From Coprococcus sp. (GTDB taxonomy: Bacteria > Bacillota_A > Clostridia > Lachnospirales > Lachnospiraceae), in NCBI GenBank assembly GCA_017624085.1, contig JAGANU010000004.1, positions 1 to 64,000 on the forward strand: 64,000 bases of DNA. The letters are read 5' to 3'. The notes beneath the pieces are model-generated. The model made no database searches, had not been told where the DNA came from, and saw only the letters and a program-made list of their open reading frames with translations. Positions 1 to 8,751 of the stretch are shown here, in pieces. The position numbers were made by a program, and so were the translations under genes. Each line of letters begins with the position of its first letter. Position 1 is the first letter of the stretch.

Positions 1-306
1 GATTGTATACCTACTTATGTAAGCAGTCAACACAAAGCATTCCTTACGCACAATCTATGCCGCCTTGCATAAAACTTTTATAATTATACATTTTCCATGC
101 ATATTATGCAATCATTTTTTTGAATATTCATAAAACATATGAAAATATACGTTTTATCTAGTGTTTTAAAGCATTTTTATTCACTTTTTTATTGTATATT
201 ATAACGTATTATTTGCATATTAAGGAAAAACTGCTTGCATAATATACATTTGCGTTGTATAGTGCATGTAGATTAAAAATGTTATTTAACAAGGAGGATT
301 TACAAA
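1..306 (+). promoter_or_regulatory. argG promoter and ARG-box-like operators
   Basis: This AT-rich leader carries no gene. A promoter is visible: -35 TTGCAT at 235-240, 17-bp spacer, -10 TATAGT at 258-263; the RBS AAGGAGG is at 291-297. Three ARG-box-like palindromes are present: TGCATATTATGCA at 98-110, TGAATATTCA at 121-130 and TTGCATAATATACAT at 235-249, the last lying over the -35 box. ArgR/AhrC hexamers bind pairs of such 18-bp sites in Firmicutes and repress arginine biosynthesis, so arginine repression of argG is the natural reading. The motif assignment is by eye. Confidence 0.6.
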
Positions 307-1545
307 ATGGCTAAAGAAAAGGTTGTACTTGCTTATTCAGGCGGTCTTGATACTACTGCCATCATCCCATGGCTTAAGGAGACATACGGATACGACGTTA
401 TCTGTGCATGTATAGATGTTGGTCAGGAAAGCGAGCTCGAAGGACTTGACGAGAGAGCAAAGTATTCAGGAGCTGAAAAGCTTTACATAATCGATGTGGT
501 AGATGAGCTTTGTGACGAGTATATCATGCCTACCGTACAGGCAGATGCTGTATATGAGAATAAGTACTTACTTGGAACTTCCTTTGCAAGACCAATTATC
601 GCAAAGAAGCTTGTAGAGGTTGCCCGCAAGGAGGGCGCCGTTGCTATCTGCCACGGTGCTACAGGAAAGGGGAATGATCAGCTTCGTTTTGAGCTTTCAA
701 TAAAGGCTCTTGCCCCGGACATCAAGGTTATCGCTACATGGAGACAGCCTGAATGGACTATGCAGTCACGTGAGGATGAGATTGCATTCTGTAAGGCACA
801 TGGCATCGATCTTCCATTTGACGCTAAGCATTCATACAGCCGTGACCGTAACATCTGGCATATCAGCCACGAGGGTCTTGAGCTTGAGAATCCTGCAAAT
901 GAGCCTAATTACGACGATCTTCTTGTTCTCTCAGTATCACCTGAGAAGGCACCTGATGAGCCGGAGTACATAGACCTTGATTTTGAGAAGGGTTACCCGG
1001 TTGCACTTAACGGCAAGAAGATGAAGACCTCCGATATCATCCGTGAGCTTAACAAGCTTGGCGGAAAGCATGGTATCGGTATCATTGATATTGTTGAGAA
1101 CCGTGTTGTTGGTATGAAGTCACGTGGCGTATACGAGACACCTGGCGGAACGATCCTTACAGAGGCTCACAGACAGCTTGAAGAAATCACCCTTGACCGT
1201 GACACAATGGAGTATAAGAAGCTGGTAGGAACAAAATTCGCTGCTCTTGTATATGAAGGAAAGTGGTTCTGCACTCTCCGTGAAAGTCTTTCAGCATTTG
1301 TTGCTAAGACAGAGGAGCGTGTTACCGGACATGTAAAGATGAAGCTCTACAAGGGCAACATTATCAAGGCCGGCACTACATCAGACTACACCCTTTACTC
1401 AGAGAGTCTTGCTTCCTTCACAACCGGTGACCTTTACGACCATAAGGATGCTTCCGGCTTCATCAACCTCTTCGGTCTTTCCATGAAAGTCCGCGCCATG
1501 ATGGACCAGAACCGTGAAAACAACTCAAATACCTCTACTAAGTAA
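307..1545 (+). CDS. argG: Argininosuccinate synthase
   Basis: Joins citrulline and aspartate with ATP to give argininosuccinate, the penultimate step of arginine synthesis, in the cytoplasm. The 412-residue length is normal for the family. The N-terminal PP-loop motif AYSGGLDTT is at residues 9-17, and the conserved stretches [13 protein letters not shown] and [14 protein letters not shown] follow. The ATG at 307 sits 9 nt after AAGGAGG. The gene stands alone: argH is not adjacent here, and a strong terminator follows at once. The upstream ARG-box-like palindromes point to ArgR control. Confidence 0.97.
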   Translation: MAKEKVVLAYSGGLDTTAIIPWLKETYGYDVICACIDVGQESELEGLDERAKYSGAEKLYIIDVVDELCDEYIMPTVQADAVYENKYLLGTSFARPIIAKKLVEVARKEGAVAICHGATGKGNDQLRFELSIKALAPDIKVIATWRQPEWTMQSREDEIAFCKAHGIDLPFDAKHSYSRDRNIWHISHEGLELENPANEPNYDDLLVLSVSPEKAPDEPEYIDLDFEKGYPVALNGKKMKTSDIIRELNKLGGKHGIGIIDIVENRVVGMKSRGVYETPGGTILTEAHRQLEEITLDRDTMEYKKLVGTKFAALVYEGKWFCTLRESLSAFVAKTEERVTGHVKMKLYKGNIIKAGTTSDYTLYSESLASFTTGDLYDHKDASGFINLFGLSMKVRAMMDQNRENNSNTSTK

Positions 1546-1582
1546 GGTACATTCCACTGCTTGGCAGATGTTATAAAGCCGT

Positions 1583-1626
1583 AGAAAGGCTCCCTCTTAC
1601 ACCATGGTGTAAGAGGGAGCCTTTCT
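1583..1626. terminator. Bidirectional terminator, perfect 22-bp palindrome
   Basis: A perfect 44-nt palindrome centred on CCATGG between 1604 and 1605. It separates argG (plus strand) from the converging exporter operon, whose last stop codon begins at 1627, directly beside it. T-rich flanks are short, but the stem is very stable and would serve both directions. Confidence 0.85.
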
Positions 1627-2787
1627 TTATGCCATTGCTCTTCCGGCTGTCTTGTATCTGTCTACTGCCATGCCTATAAGTGTAAATACAAGAGCGAACA
1701 TGAGTTGTACTAAAATACCGATTCCTATTGAACTCAGGCTGCCTGAGGTGTAATGGTCTATATTAAGTGCAGCTTCACCGTACCAGTAAGCTGGGAGAAA
1801 ATGTGCTGCTGCAAGTACCCCTTCTCCGAGGAACTCCCTTGGTACAAATATACCACATAAGAATGCCATTCCAAGGGAGATTACATTTGCACACATGGAA
1901 AGTATCTCCTCACTCTGTGTAAGCTTACTAATAAGGAAGGCAAGTGCAAGTGCCACACAGGCATATACAATCATATTTGCAATAAACAACAATCCTTTTA
2001 TCGAAAGTACTGACGTACCTACAAGGAACAATGACAAAATGGCAAACAGTCCGCACACCCCCATGCCTGTAACAAGCATCCCCAATACAAGCTCCTTATT
2101 AAGGTTGACAAATCTGTATGCCGAGCACTCAATTCTGGCTCTAAGCATCTTTTTATTGTACACCTGAAGTACCGGTGCTACACCAACAATCATGATACAT
2201 ATCATAGTCCAGCCCAGGTAATTGAAGAAGTTGTATGCCATAGAGTTTCCCTGTGCCTTTGTTTCATCGGCAAATGTTACCTCAGCATTTTGCTTAAGAA
2301 CATCCCTGACTGTAGCATCTGCTTCATCTGCTGACTGCCCCATTGATGTATACAAAGACAGCATATTCATGTATCTGTCAAGTCTTGCCTCAAACAGTGT
2401 GGATGCCTGCGTGCCCGGAATTGTTGTAATATCGAGCATTCCCTCTGCCCTGCCTTCCAGAAAGGCGGTTCCAAAGCCGGCCGGGATTTCTACTACGCAG
2501 TCAACATCTCTGTTGTAAAGTGCATCCTGAACATTTTCCTTTCCGTCCTCCACTGTGCTTACTCTTTTCTGTGTATCAGCAAGATAAGCTATGAGTACCC
2601 TGCTGATATCACTCGTATCATTATCTATGACAGAAAACTTACACTGTTTATCTATGTATTCATCTGATCCGGTTTTTTTACCAAGGTTCATAAAGGCAAC
2701 CATTATTCCACAGAAGATGCCCGCGTACATAATCATCTGTCCTATATACTTTCTCATTACTTTGAAATATGACTTAAATACTTGCAT
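1627..2787 (-). CDS. ABC-2 family permease, second subunit
   Basis: Membrane subunit of a drug/peptide/lipid-type ABC-2 exporter. One membrane segment near residues 14-34 is followed by an extracytoplasmic stretch of roughly 150 residues and then five membrane segments in the C-terminal half, the YhgE/ABC2_membrane_3 arrangement. The ATG at 2787 overlaps the end of the preceding permease gene by 14 bp and has GGAGG upstream, so the two are translated together and probably form a heterodimer. Substrate is unknown. The linked two-component system suggests cell-envelope stress or antimicrobial export. Confidence 0.85.
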   Translation of the reverse strand: MQVFKSYFKVMRKYIGQMIMYAGIFCGIMVAFMNLGKKTGSDEYIDKQCKFSVIDNDTSDISRVLIAYLADTQKRVSTVEDGKENVQDALYNRDVDCVVEIPAGFGTAFLEGRAEGMLDITTIPGTQASTLFEARLDRYMNMLSLYTSMGQSADEADATVRDVLKQNAEVTFADETKAQGNSMAYNFFNYLGWTMICIMIVGVAPVLQVYNKKMLRARIECSAYRFVNLNKELVLGMLVTGMGVCGLFAILSLFLVGTSVLSIKGLLFIANMIVYACVALALAFLISKLTQSEEILSMCANVISLGMAFLCGIFVPREFLGEGVLAAAHFLPAYWYGEAALNIDHYTSGSLSSIGIGILVQLMFALVFTLIGMAVDRYKTAGRAMA

Positions 2788-3925
2788 ATCTGTTCCTCCT
2801 AACCATCAGCATACCTATGGTGACAAGTACTACCGCCTCCACTGACATGATGATTATATTCTCTGTAAACACCTTGTGGTCACTGTATACATTCAGTGCA
2901 TAAAAGGTATCGGATATAAGAGCTGCCGGATTTATCTTATTTATGATTGGTGCATGAAGAGCAATCTCGTGCTTAATTCCATGCGCACACAAATCTGCCA
3001 AAATTGACATCAGCATTGACACCCCGATAAGCAAACCGGTCTTCGCTCCTTCTCCAAGCCTTGAAAGCGCACCGATGATCACGCCAAGGGCAAGTCCTAT
3101 TACACAGCCAACAAAAAGTGTAAGCATAATCTCAGGTATTCTTGGTCCAAACTTTATTCCAAGCAGTGCCATGTATCCAAGGCTGATTACCTCTACCACA
3201 AAGTGGATGAGCAGCAGTGCCATGAACTCAGCAAGAATAAATACCACCTTTCTGTTTGAGGACACGTTTTTTCTCATTCCTGTTGCGCTTAAGTTTGCCT
3301 GAAGATTATTCATCATCTTAAGACTTGAAAGTGCAGCAAACAGACAGCTCATTGCAAATATAGCGTAAAAGTAGTTGTACATGTTATTCTGGCTGCCCTC
3401 TGTGCTCGCCTTTTCCGTGTAGTAAGACGTGTTATTTGTAAGCTTTGTAACAAGACCATTTATCCGGTCCATATCCGGTTCAACGCCTTTTGAAGCTTCC
3501 TTTGCAACTATACCTGAAATTGCATATTCATATTGCTTATACTCGGAGAGCACGGTCTCCAAAATTGTTGCATTGATTGAGTTTTTTGCTATCTCAAGAC
3601 TTATGCTGTCTGTATAAATAATCCCATCTACCTTCTCAGCCTCCAGCGCCTCCTGGGCCTCCTCCTTATTCATGTATTTGGGAGCAAGAAGCGCATCGTC
3701 TCCTTCTGAAAGTGCATCAAGCATAGCCTTTATTCCATTTTCGCTATTGTCTTTCGTTACAACAGCTACATTTATGTGGGAGAACATTTCATCTTTTTCA
3801 AAGATGTTTCCAAATGCCATATACATGAAGGTTGATAACAGTATTGGAAACACAAGTGTCCAGAATAACGATGTCTTTGCCCTGAACATAATCTTTATTG
3901 TACATAAAAAATCTCTACCAAACAT
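2774..3925 (-). CDS. ABC-2 family permease, first subunit
   Basis: Paralogous partner of the next permease: an N-terminal membrane helix (FLCTIKIMF...TLVFPILLSTFMYM), an extracytoplasmic region of about 150 residues, then several membrane segments. The frame is open up to 3979, but the start is placed at 3925 (MFGRDFLCTIK). There AAGGAGG, overlapping the ATPase stop codon, lies 5 nt upstream, and any earlier start would run into the ATPase gene. This gives 383 residues. Gene order ATPase-permease-permease is typical of ABC-2 exporters. Confidence 0.86.
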   Translation of the reverse strand: MFGRDFLCTIKIMFRAKTSLFWTLVFPILLSTFMYMAFGNIFEKDEMFSHINVAVVTKDNSENGIKAMLDALSEGDDALLAPKYMNKEEAQEALEAEKVDGIIYTDSISLEIAKNSINATILETVLSEYKQYEYAISGIVAKEASKGVEPDMDRINGLVTKLTNNTSYYTEKASTEGSQNNMYNYFYAIFAMSCLFAALSSLKMMNNLQANLSATGMRKNVSSNRKVVFILAEFMALLLIHFVVEVISLGYMALLGIKFGPRIPEIMLTLFVGCVIGLALGVIIGALSRLGEGAKTGLLIGVSMLMSILADLCAHGIKHEIALHAPIINKINPAALISDTFYALNVYSDHKVFTENIIIMSVEAVVLVTIGMLMVRRNRYASI

Positions 3926-3935
3926 AGCATCCTCC

Positions 3936-4874
3936 TTAATCCCTGAGCTCTTTTCCGGTAATCTCAAGGAACACATCATTCAGTGTCGGCAGCTCAGTTA
4001 CAACCCTTCCAAATGATACGTCATGCTCTCTAAAGTAGTCCATAACTCGAACAAGATTGTGTCTTCCTCCCTGATATGAGAGCGTTAATATTCCATCGCT
4101 ATGGCTCTCATCATACACATGTGGAAGCTTTTTAAGCTCTTCAAGCTGAGTTGACGAAAGATCAGCAACCTCCACCTTTATAGTCTCTGTATTCTTAATC
4201 ATCTTCTTCAGCTCATCCTTTGTGCCGGATGCAATTGCTTTTCCCTTATCCATAATCACGATTCTGTCACAAAGCTGCTCAACCTCTTCCATATAATGGG
4301 AGGTGTACACAATTGTTGCTCCCTCCTCATTTAATCTCTTTATACCCTCAAGTATACGATTTCTGCTCTGTGGGTCTACCGCAACAGTTGGCTCATCGAA
4401 GAATATAAGCTTTGGCTTATGAGCTATGCCGCAGGCTATATTTAGTCTTCTTAAAAGACCTCCTGAAAGCTTCTTTGGATAAAACTTTTTGTAATCTGCA
4501 ATATCCACAAAATCCATGGTCTCCTCAACGTATTTTCTTCTGGTCTCCTTATCCTTCACATACAGCCCGCAGAAGTAATCGATATTCTCATACACAGTCA
4601 GCTCATCAAACACCGCTACGTTCTGCATTACAACTCCTATGTCCTTCTTTATATCATAGCTGTCAGGCTTCATAGCCTTTCCAAATACCTTTATATCTCC
4701 CTTATTGTATGTAAGAAGTGATAATATACAATTTATTGTTGTGGTCTTTCCGGAACCATTTGGACCAAGAAGGCCCAGTATTTCGCCTTCCCTTACCTCC
4801 AGGCTGAAATGGTCCAGCGCCAAAAGGTCCTTATATCTCTTAACAAGATTTGTAACTTCAATAGCATTGCTCAT
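3936..4874 (-). CDS. ABC transporter ATP-binding protein
   Basis: Cytoplasmic ATPase energising the two downstream ABC-2 permeases. Counting from the chosen start, Walker A GPNGSGKTT is at residues 37-45, the signature LSGGL at 136-140, Walker B LIFFDEP at 156-162 and the switch histidine in TSHYMEE near 193. A C-terminal extension of about 90 residues is usual for the CcmA/DrrA class. The frame is open to 4949, but MSNAIEV at 4874 has GGGAGG at proper spacing; the upstream extension would cross the promoter. Length 312 residues. Confidence 0.92.
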   Translation of the reverse strand: MSNAIEVTNLVKRYKDLLALDHFSLEVREGEILGLLGPNGSGKTTTINCILSLLTYNKGDIKVFGKAMKPDSYDIKKDIGVVMQNVAVFDELTVYENIDYFCGLYVKDKETRRKYVEETMDFVDIADYKKFYPKKLSGGLLRRLNIACGIAHKPKLIFFDEPTVAVDPQSRNRILEGIKRLNEEGATIVYTSHYMEEVEQLCDRIVIMDKGKAIASGTKDELKKMIKNTETIKVEVADLSSTQLEELKKLPHVYDESHSDGILTLSYQGGRHNLVRVMDYFREHDVSFGRVVTELPTLNDVFLEITGKELRD

Positions 4875-4944
4875 TATTTTTTCCTCCCTGACTAGATTTA
4901 TAATTCTATTATACATTTGCCAAAATAAAAGGACAGTGAACAAA

Positions 4945-5025
4945 ATCATAATATTTATGTGACATTTGTCATATTCCTTTTTGGTTCATATTTATTTATA
5001 ATAACTACAGATAAGGAGAATACCA
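4945..5025. promoter_or_regulatory. Divergent promoters with TGACATTTGTCA palindrome
   Basis: Between the exporter operon (minus) and the kinase gene (plus). Minus-strand promoter: -35 ATGACA at 4972-4967, 16 bp, -10 TATGAT at 4950-4945. A plus-strand candidate is TTGTCA at 4966-4971 with TATTTA at 4989-4994. The inverted repeat TGACATTTGTCA at 4960-4971 overlaps both -35 boxes. A near-identical palindrome covers the -35 of the SH3-protein promoter at 7561-7573. It is a plausible operator for the adjacent NarL-type regulator. Confidence 0.5.
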
Positions 5026-6192
5026 ATGAAGCATATAATAAACAAATGCATTCTATTTGCAATAACAATAGGACTTACCTATCCGTATACAAATATGACA
5101 AGCACCGGTTATATCATTTCCCTTCTCTTCTCACTGACTGCCGCCTGCATTTTCCCTGCGCTGTGCTCTACTTACAGAATCAGCTGGAGCGGTGATGCAG
5201 CCATAAGCGATAAGGAACGACTCGCAAGGAGGATCAGTGAGGGTTTTCTGTGCCTTTATTTCCTGTCATACTTCCTTTTATATCCGGTGTTTATCTTTGC
5301 CGGAATTGCAGTTTATGACATATACAGATTCAGACAGAAGTTTTCGCCTATTATTCTCACCTGTGCAATGATCTACATGGCTTTTTGCTTACCTATGTCT
5401 TTGATAACCATAGTTCTGTGCATAATAGCTGCTTCTGTTCTGCTAAGCATATACAGCTGTAATGTGGACAGCCTTAAGGAGGAGCTTCTCACTATAAGAG
5501 ATACAACCGCTGAGCACGATATGATTGTGGAGGCAAACACTAGACAGCTTCTTGAAAACCAGGACGCCATGATAACGAATGCAACACTGTCTGAACGAAA
5601 CAGGATTGCAAGGGAGATTCACGACAATGTTGGTCACCTTCTCACAAGATCAATCCTCCAGACCGGTGCCATAAAGGTTATAAACAAGGACGAGAAGCTG
5701 GCTAAGCCACTTTCACAGCTACTGTCAACCTTAGATACCGCCATGGACAATATGAGAAGAAGTGTACATGACCTACATGATGAAGCCGTCGATCTTCAGT
5801 CCGCCATTTCTGACATTGCAAATGGGATAAGGGATTTTGATGTGCATATCGATTATGACATGGGAAGCCATATCCCAAAGGATATAAAATATTCCTTTAT
5901 AAACATAGTAAAGGAAGCTGTCAATAATGCTGTAAAGCACAGCAACGGAAATCAGATAAACATCAAGCTGCACGAGCACCCGGCCTTTTATCAGCTTCTT
6001 GTGACAGACAACGGAACAGATATACATTTGCCAAGTGGCACTGTGGATACTGACAATATCGAACCGGGAAAACTTGGCATAGGTCTAAACAATATAAGCC
6101 AGCGAGTAAATATGCTCAACGGAACCTTAAAAATATCTGTAAACAAAGGGTTTTCCATTCTCGTAACAGTTATGAAAAAGGGGGATAAATAA
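5026..6192 (+). CDS. Sensor histidine kinase, NarL/LiaS/DesK class (HisKA_3)
   Basis: Membrane sensor kinase of a two-component system. Hydrophobic segments fill roughly residues 8-145, a short coiled linker follows, then the HisKA_3 dimerisation motif LSERNRIAREIHDNVGHLL with phospho-acceptor His199. The HATPase domain has an N box (EAVNNAVKHSN, about 297-307), DNGT near 328 and a GIGL loop near 351. AAGGAGA precedes the ATG. The response regulator gene begins 4 bp after the stop. No extracytoplasmic sensor domain is evident, as in intramembrane-sensing LiaS/BceS-like kinases. It probably controls the divergent exporter; the signal is unknown. Confidence 0.92.
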   Translation: MKHIINKCILFAITIGLTYPYTNMTSTGYIISLLFSLTAACIFPALCSTYRISWSGDAAISDKERLARRISEGFLCLYFLSYFLLYPVFIFAGIAVYDIYRFRQKFSPIILTCAMIYMAFCLPMSLITIVLCIIAASVLLSIYSCNVDSLKEELLTIRDTTAEHDMIVEANTRQLLENQDAMITNATLSERNRIAREIHDNVGHLLTRSILQTGAIKVINKDEKLAKPLSQLLSTLDTAMDNMRRSVHDLHDEAVDLQSAISDIANGIRDFDVHIDYDMGSHIPKDIKYSFINIVKEAVNNAVKHSNGNQINIKLHEHPAFYQLLVTDNGTDIHLPSGTVDTDNIEPGKLGIGLNNISQRVNMLNGTLKISVNKGFSILVTVMKKGDK

Positions 6193-6195
6193 TTT

Positions 6196-6855
6196 ATGAA
6201 TATTGTAATCGTAGATGATGATCAGCTTGTGGCTCTTTCTCTTTCCACAATACTTGAAGCGGGTGATGATATAAATGTTGTTGCAACCGGAGCAAGTGGC
6301 AGGGATGCAATTGAGCTGTATAACAAACATTTGCCGGATGTACTGCTCATGGATATTCGTATGGAGGACATTAACGGACTTGAAGCCTCAGAGACAATCA
6401 TAAAAGCTCATCCTGAGGCTCGTATTCTTCTGCTTACAACCTTCTCTGATGACGAATATATTATCCGTGCACTGGTAACAGGTGCCAAGGGCTACATATT
6501 AAAGCAAAACTTTGAGAGTATAACTCCTGCTATTCACGCCGTATACAAGGGACAAACCGTATTTGGTGATGAAATTGTGGAAAAGCTTCCGGATCTTCTC
6601 GCCTCAGGCAGATTTTCGGGGCAGACCGATGTGGAGGCGTCCCCCTTCAAGGGAGATTACTTTGAGCTGAACGAAAAAGAGATGGGAATAATTGAACTTG
6701 TGGCTGATGGTTTAAATAACAAGGAGATTGCCGAGAAGCTGTTCTTAAGCGAGGGAACTGTGCGCAATTACATAAGCTCTATTCTTGAAAAGCTACAGCT
6801 CAGGGACAGAACCCAGCTGGCATGCTTCTACTATAAAAATCTTTCACAGAACTAA
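6196..6855 (+). CDS. Response regulator, NarL/LuxR family
   Basis: Cytoplasmic transcription factor paired with the preceding kinase. The receiver domain shows the acidic cluster DDD at 7-9, phospho-acceptor Asp53 in LLMDIRM, TT near 80 and Lys103 in GYILKQ. The C-terminal LuxR-type helix-turn-helix (LNEKEMGIIELVADGLNNKEIAEKL and GTVRNYISSILEKL) covers about 155-219. The 219-residue length is standard. Its likely targets are the exporter and SH3-protein promoters, which share a palindrome; this is inference from position and motif. Confidence 0.93.
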   Translation: MNIVIVDDDQLVALSLSTILEAGDDINVVATGASGRDAIELYNKHLPDVLLMDIRMEDINGLEASETIIKAHPEARILLLTTFSDDEYIIRALVTGAKGYILKQNFESITPAIHAVYKGQTVFGDEIVEKLPDLLASGRFSGQTDVEASPFKGDYFELNEKEMGIIELVADGLNNKEIAEKLFLSEGTVRNYISSILEKLQLRDRTQLACFYYKNLSQN

Positions 6856-6856
6856 A

Positions 6857-6883
6857 AAATCCCCGGCTATATGCCGGGGATTT
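6857..6883. terminator. Terminator after the response regulator, bidirectional
   Basis: 11-bp stem AAATCCCCGGC (6857-6867) pairing with GCCGGGGATTT (6873-6883) around a 5-nt loop. It lies between the regulator gene and the converging SH3-protein gene and can serve both. Confidence 0.85.
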
Positions 6884-6901
6884 AATCTGTCTTTTATATA
6901 T

Positions 6902-7468
6902 CTAGTCTTCTACTGACACATATTCTGCATTGATATAACCGATACTTCCATCATACAGAACTACTCCTACATAGCTCTCGCCCTTTGATACAACATCGAA
7001 CATCTCTCCGGAATAAACGGATGCAACAACATCCGCCTTTGACGATGCCTCAGAAAGTACATCCACACCATCATATATCACAGAAGCAGTAACACCATCT
7101 AAAACCTCAGTGCTCTCCTCCTTCTTCTCCGGTGCAGTGATATTTGAATATGCGCTCTTTGCCACGCGCTCCGTCTCATTTGCTGACATAAAGCTGTCCG
7201 CAGGAGCTGCCGACTCCATCGCAAGCTTCACACTGCTGTCTTCAATCAAAACAGGCTCGCTCTTATCTACCGTTAAACTCTCATTCACATAAAGCTCATC
7301 CGCAAGTGGATCAGCCTTCTCTCCAAAACTAATAATTGCAAAAATACAAAGTGCTATTACAACCACAAGGGCTGTCATAAAAATATTGTGTCGTATATAT
7401 TTATAGCTAAGGACATTTCTCCTGATATTATCTGTAAATCTGCCCATTTTGCTTCGTGATCTAGTCAT
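6902..7468 (-). CDS. Membrane-anchored SH3-domain protein
   Basis: A 188-residue protein with a basic cytoplasmic N-terminus, one membrane helix at about 29-49 (IFMTALVVVIALCIFAIISF), an extracytoplasmic acidic linker, and a C-terminal bacterial SH3-like domain at about 125-188 (VLSEASSKADVVASVYSGEMFDV...). Such domains usually bind cell wall. No catalytic domain is present. Its promoter shares the TGACA palindrome with the exporter promoter, so it may belong to the same envelope-stress regulon. The alternative start Met8 cannot be excluded. Confidence 0.75.
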   Translation of the reverse strand: MTRSRSKMGRFTDNIRRNVLSYKYIRHNIFMTALVVVIALCIFAIISFGEKADPLADELYVNESLTVDKSEPVLIEDSSVKLAMESAAPADSFMSANETERVAKSAYSNITAPEKKEESTEVLDGVTASVIYDGVDVLSEASSKADVVASVYSGEMFDVVSKGESYVGVVLYDGSIGYINAEYVSVED

Positions 7469-7545
7469 TGTACAACCTCTTTTATTAAAAAATACCTAAT
7501 GAAATAATTACAAACTTTTCTTCATTTGTTACATTTCTGTTAAAT

Positions 7546-7574
7546 ATAATACAATATTTGTGACATTGTGTCAA
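7546..7574 (-). promoter_or_regulatory. Promoter of the SH3-protein gene with palindromic operator
   Basis: -35 TTGACA at 7574-7569, exact 17-bp spacer, -10 TATTAT at 7551-7546, about 80 bp before the start codon. The palindrome TGACATTGTGTCA (7561-7573) overlaps the -35, in the same register as the one in the exporter promoter at 4960-4971. Confidence 0.6.
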
Positions 7575-7611
7575 CCAAATATGACAAAAAACACCATTAT
7601 TTCTATATATC

Positions 7612-7961
7612 CAGTGTGTCACTGGGGACAGGTTCCTTGACACATCTGTGTGCCACCGGGGACAGGTTCCTTGACACACTTACGCCCCATTCACAGAACG
7701 TGCAAAAAATAAGAGCAATACAACAAATCGGTAGCGTAGCGTACTTTGCTTCGCTGCTTCTTGCTAAGGCGAGAGCGGGCAAAGCCCTTATGCCCGCGAG
7801 AGCCGCATGCAGATGGAAGCAAAGCGAAGCAAAGTTGAGCAAGCGTGATTGTTGTATGCTCTTATTTTTGCACATTCTGTGAATGGGGCAACACAAAATG
7901 TGTCAAGGAACCTGTCCCCGCTTACACATGTGTCAAGGAACCTGTCCCCGCTGACACACTG
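7612..7961. repeat. 350-bp palindromic (MITE-like) element
   Basis: The whole segment folds back on itself around a centre near 7786 (GCGGGCA at 7775-7781 against TGCCCGC at 7791-7797). Each outer arm carries two copies of a sequence containing GGGGACAGGTTCCTTGACAC (left, about 7624-7680) or its complement (right, about 7899-7961). Inner arms pair GCCCCATTCACAGAA with its inverse, then TTTGCTTCGCT with its inverse. CAGTGTGTC begins the left end and its complement closes the right end. There is no transposase; open frames inside are by-products of the repeat. It resembles non-autonomous or REP-like elements mobilised in trans. Confidence 0.85.
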
Positions 7962-7976
7962 ACTAAACGATACACG

Positions 7977-8005
7977 TTGATGCATATGATGATTCATGAT
8001 ATGAT
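7977..8005 (+). promoter_or_regulatory. Promoter of the pseudouridine synthase gene
   Basis: TTGATG at 7977-7982, 17-bp spacer, TATGAT at 8000-8005. It starts 16 bp after the palindromic element ends, so the element has not separated promoter from gene. The RBS GGAGGG follows at 8031-8036. Confidence 0.5.
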
Positions 8006-8040
8006 TACACATACGAAAAGATGTTTATCGGAGGGAAAGT

Positions 8041-8748
8041 ATGAGATTAGATAAGTTTCTGGTGGAGATGGGAATCGGGAGTCGCAGTCAGGTGAAGCAG
8101 CTTGTGAAAAAAGGTATGGTCACGGTAAATGGCCAGACAGTGAAAAGCTCTGATATTCAGGTTGACGAAGAAAATGATGAAATAAAATATAAGGGAGACC
8201 TGCTTTCCTATGTGAAGTATAGATATTTTGTGCTGAATAAACCGGCAGGCTGTGTCAGCGCCACAAAGGACAATGTACATCAGACTGTAATTGACCTGCT
8301 TAAGGGGGAAAACGTAAAGGATCTGTTTCCTGTCGGAAGGCTTGATATTGATACGGAGGGGCTGCTGCTTATAACCAATGATGGTGCGCTGTCACACAGA
8401 TTGCTTTCGCCTGCGCATCATGTCCCAAAGACTTACTATGCTGATATTGATGGGTACGTTACAGAAGAAACTATTGCTCTCTTTGAAGAGGGAGTGGACA
8501 TAGGTGATGACAAGCCTACCCTTCCGGCAAAGCTGGTTATTCTTTCGGCAGACCAAAAAAATAAACGGTCTTCCGTAGAACTTACAATTACGGAAGGCCG
8601 TTTTCATCAGGTTAAAAGAATGTTTCAAGCGGTTCAAATGGAGGTTACATACCTTCGAAGAATCTCCATGGGACCACTTTGTATTGACGATAAGCTTCCT
8701 CTCGGCTCCTACAGAGCACTTACAGAGGACGAAATAAATAGTCTGTAA
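8041..8748 (+). CDS. rsuA: Pseudouridine synthase, RsuA/RluB family
   Basis: Converts a specific uridine of rRNA to pseudouridine. The 235-residue protein has an N-terminal S4 RNA-binding domain (MRLDKFLVEMGIGSRSQVKQLVKKG, 1-60) and the catalytic domain with GRLDIDTEGLLLITNDG, where Asp102 is the expected nucleophile. Length and the short N-terminus fit RsuA (16S position 516) better than RluB (23S), but the site specificity is not proven by sequence alone. The ATG at 8041 follows GGAGGGAAAGT. The gene stands alone. Confidence 0.9.
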   Translation: MRLDKFLVEMGIGSRSQVKQLVKKGMVTVNGQTVKSSDIQVDEENDEIKYKGDLLSYVKYRYFVLNKPAGCVSATKDNVHQTVIDLLKGENVKDLFPVGRLDIDTEGLLLITNDGALSHRLLSPAHHVPKTYYADIDGYVTEETIALFEEGVDIGDDKPTLPAKLVILSADQKNKRSSVELTITEGRFHQVKRMFQAVQMEVTYLRRISMGPLCIDDKLPLGSYRALTEDEINSL

Positions 8749-8751
8749 ATG

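Noticed and set aside
7568..7896. Overlapping open frames on both strands inside the 350-bp element
   Set aside because: They arise from the palindromic repeats, have no RBS and no recognisable protein features.
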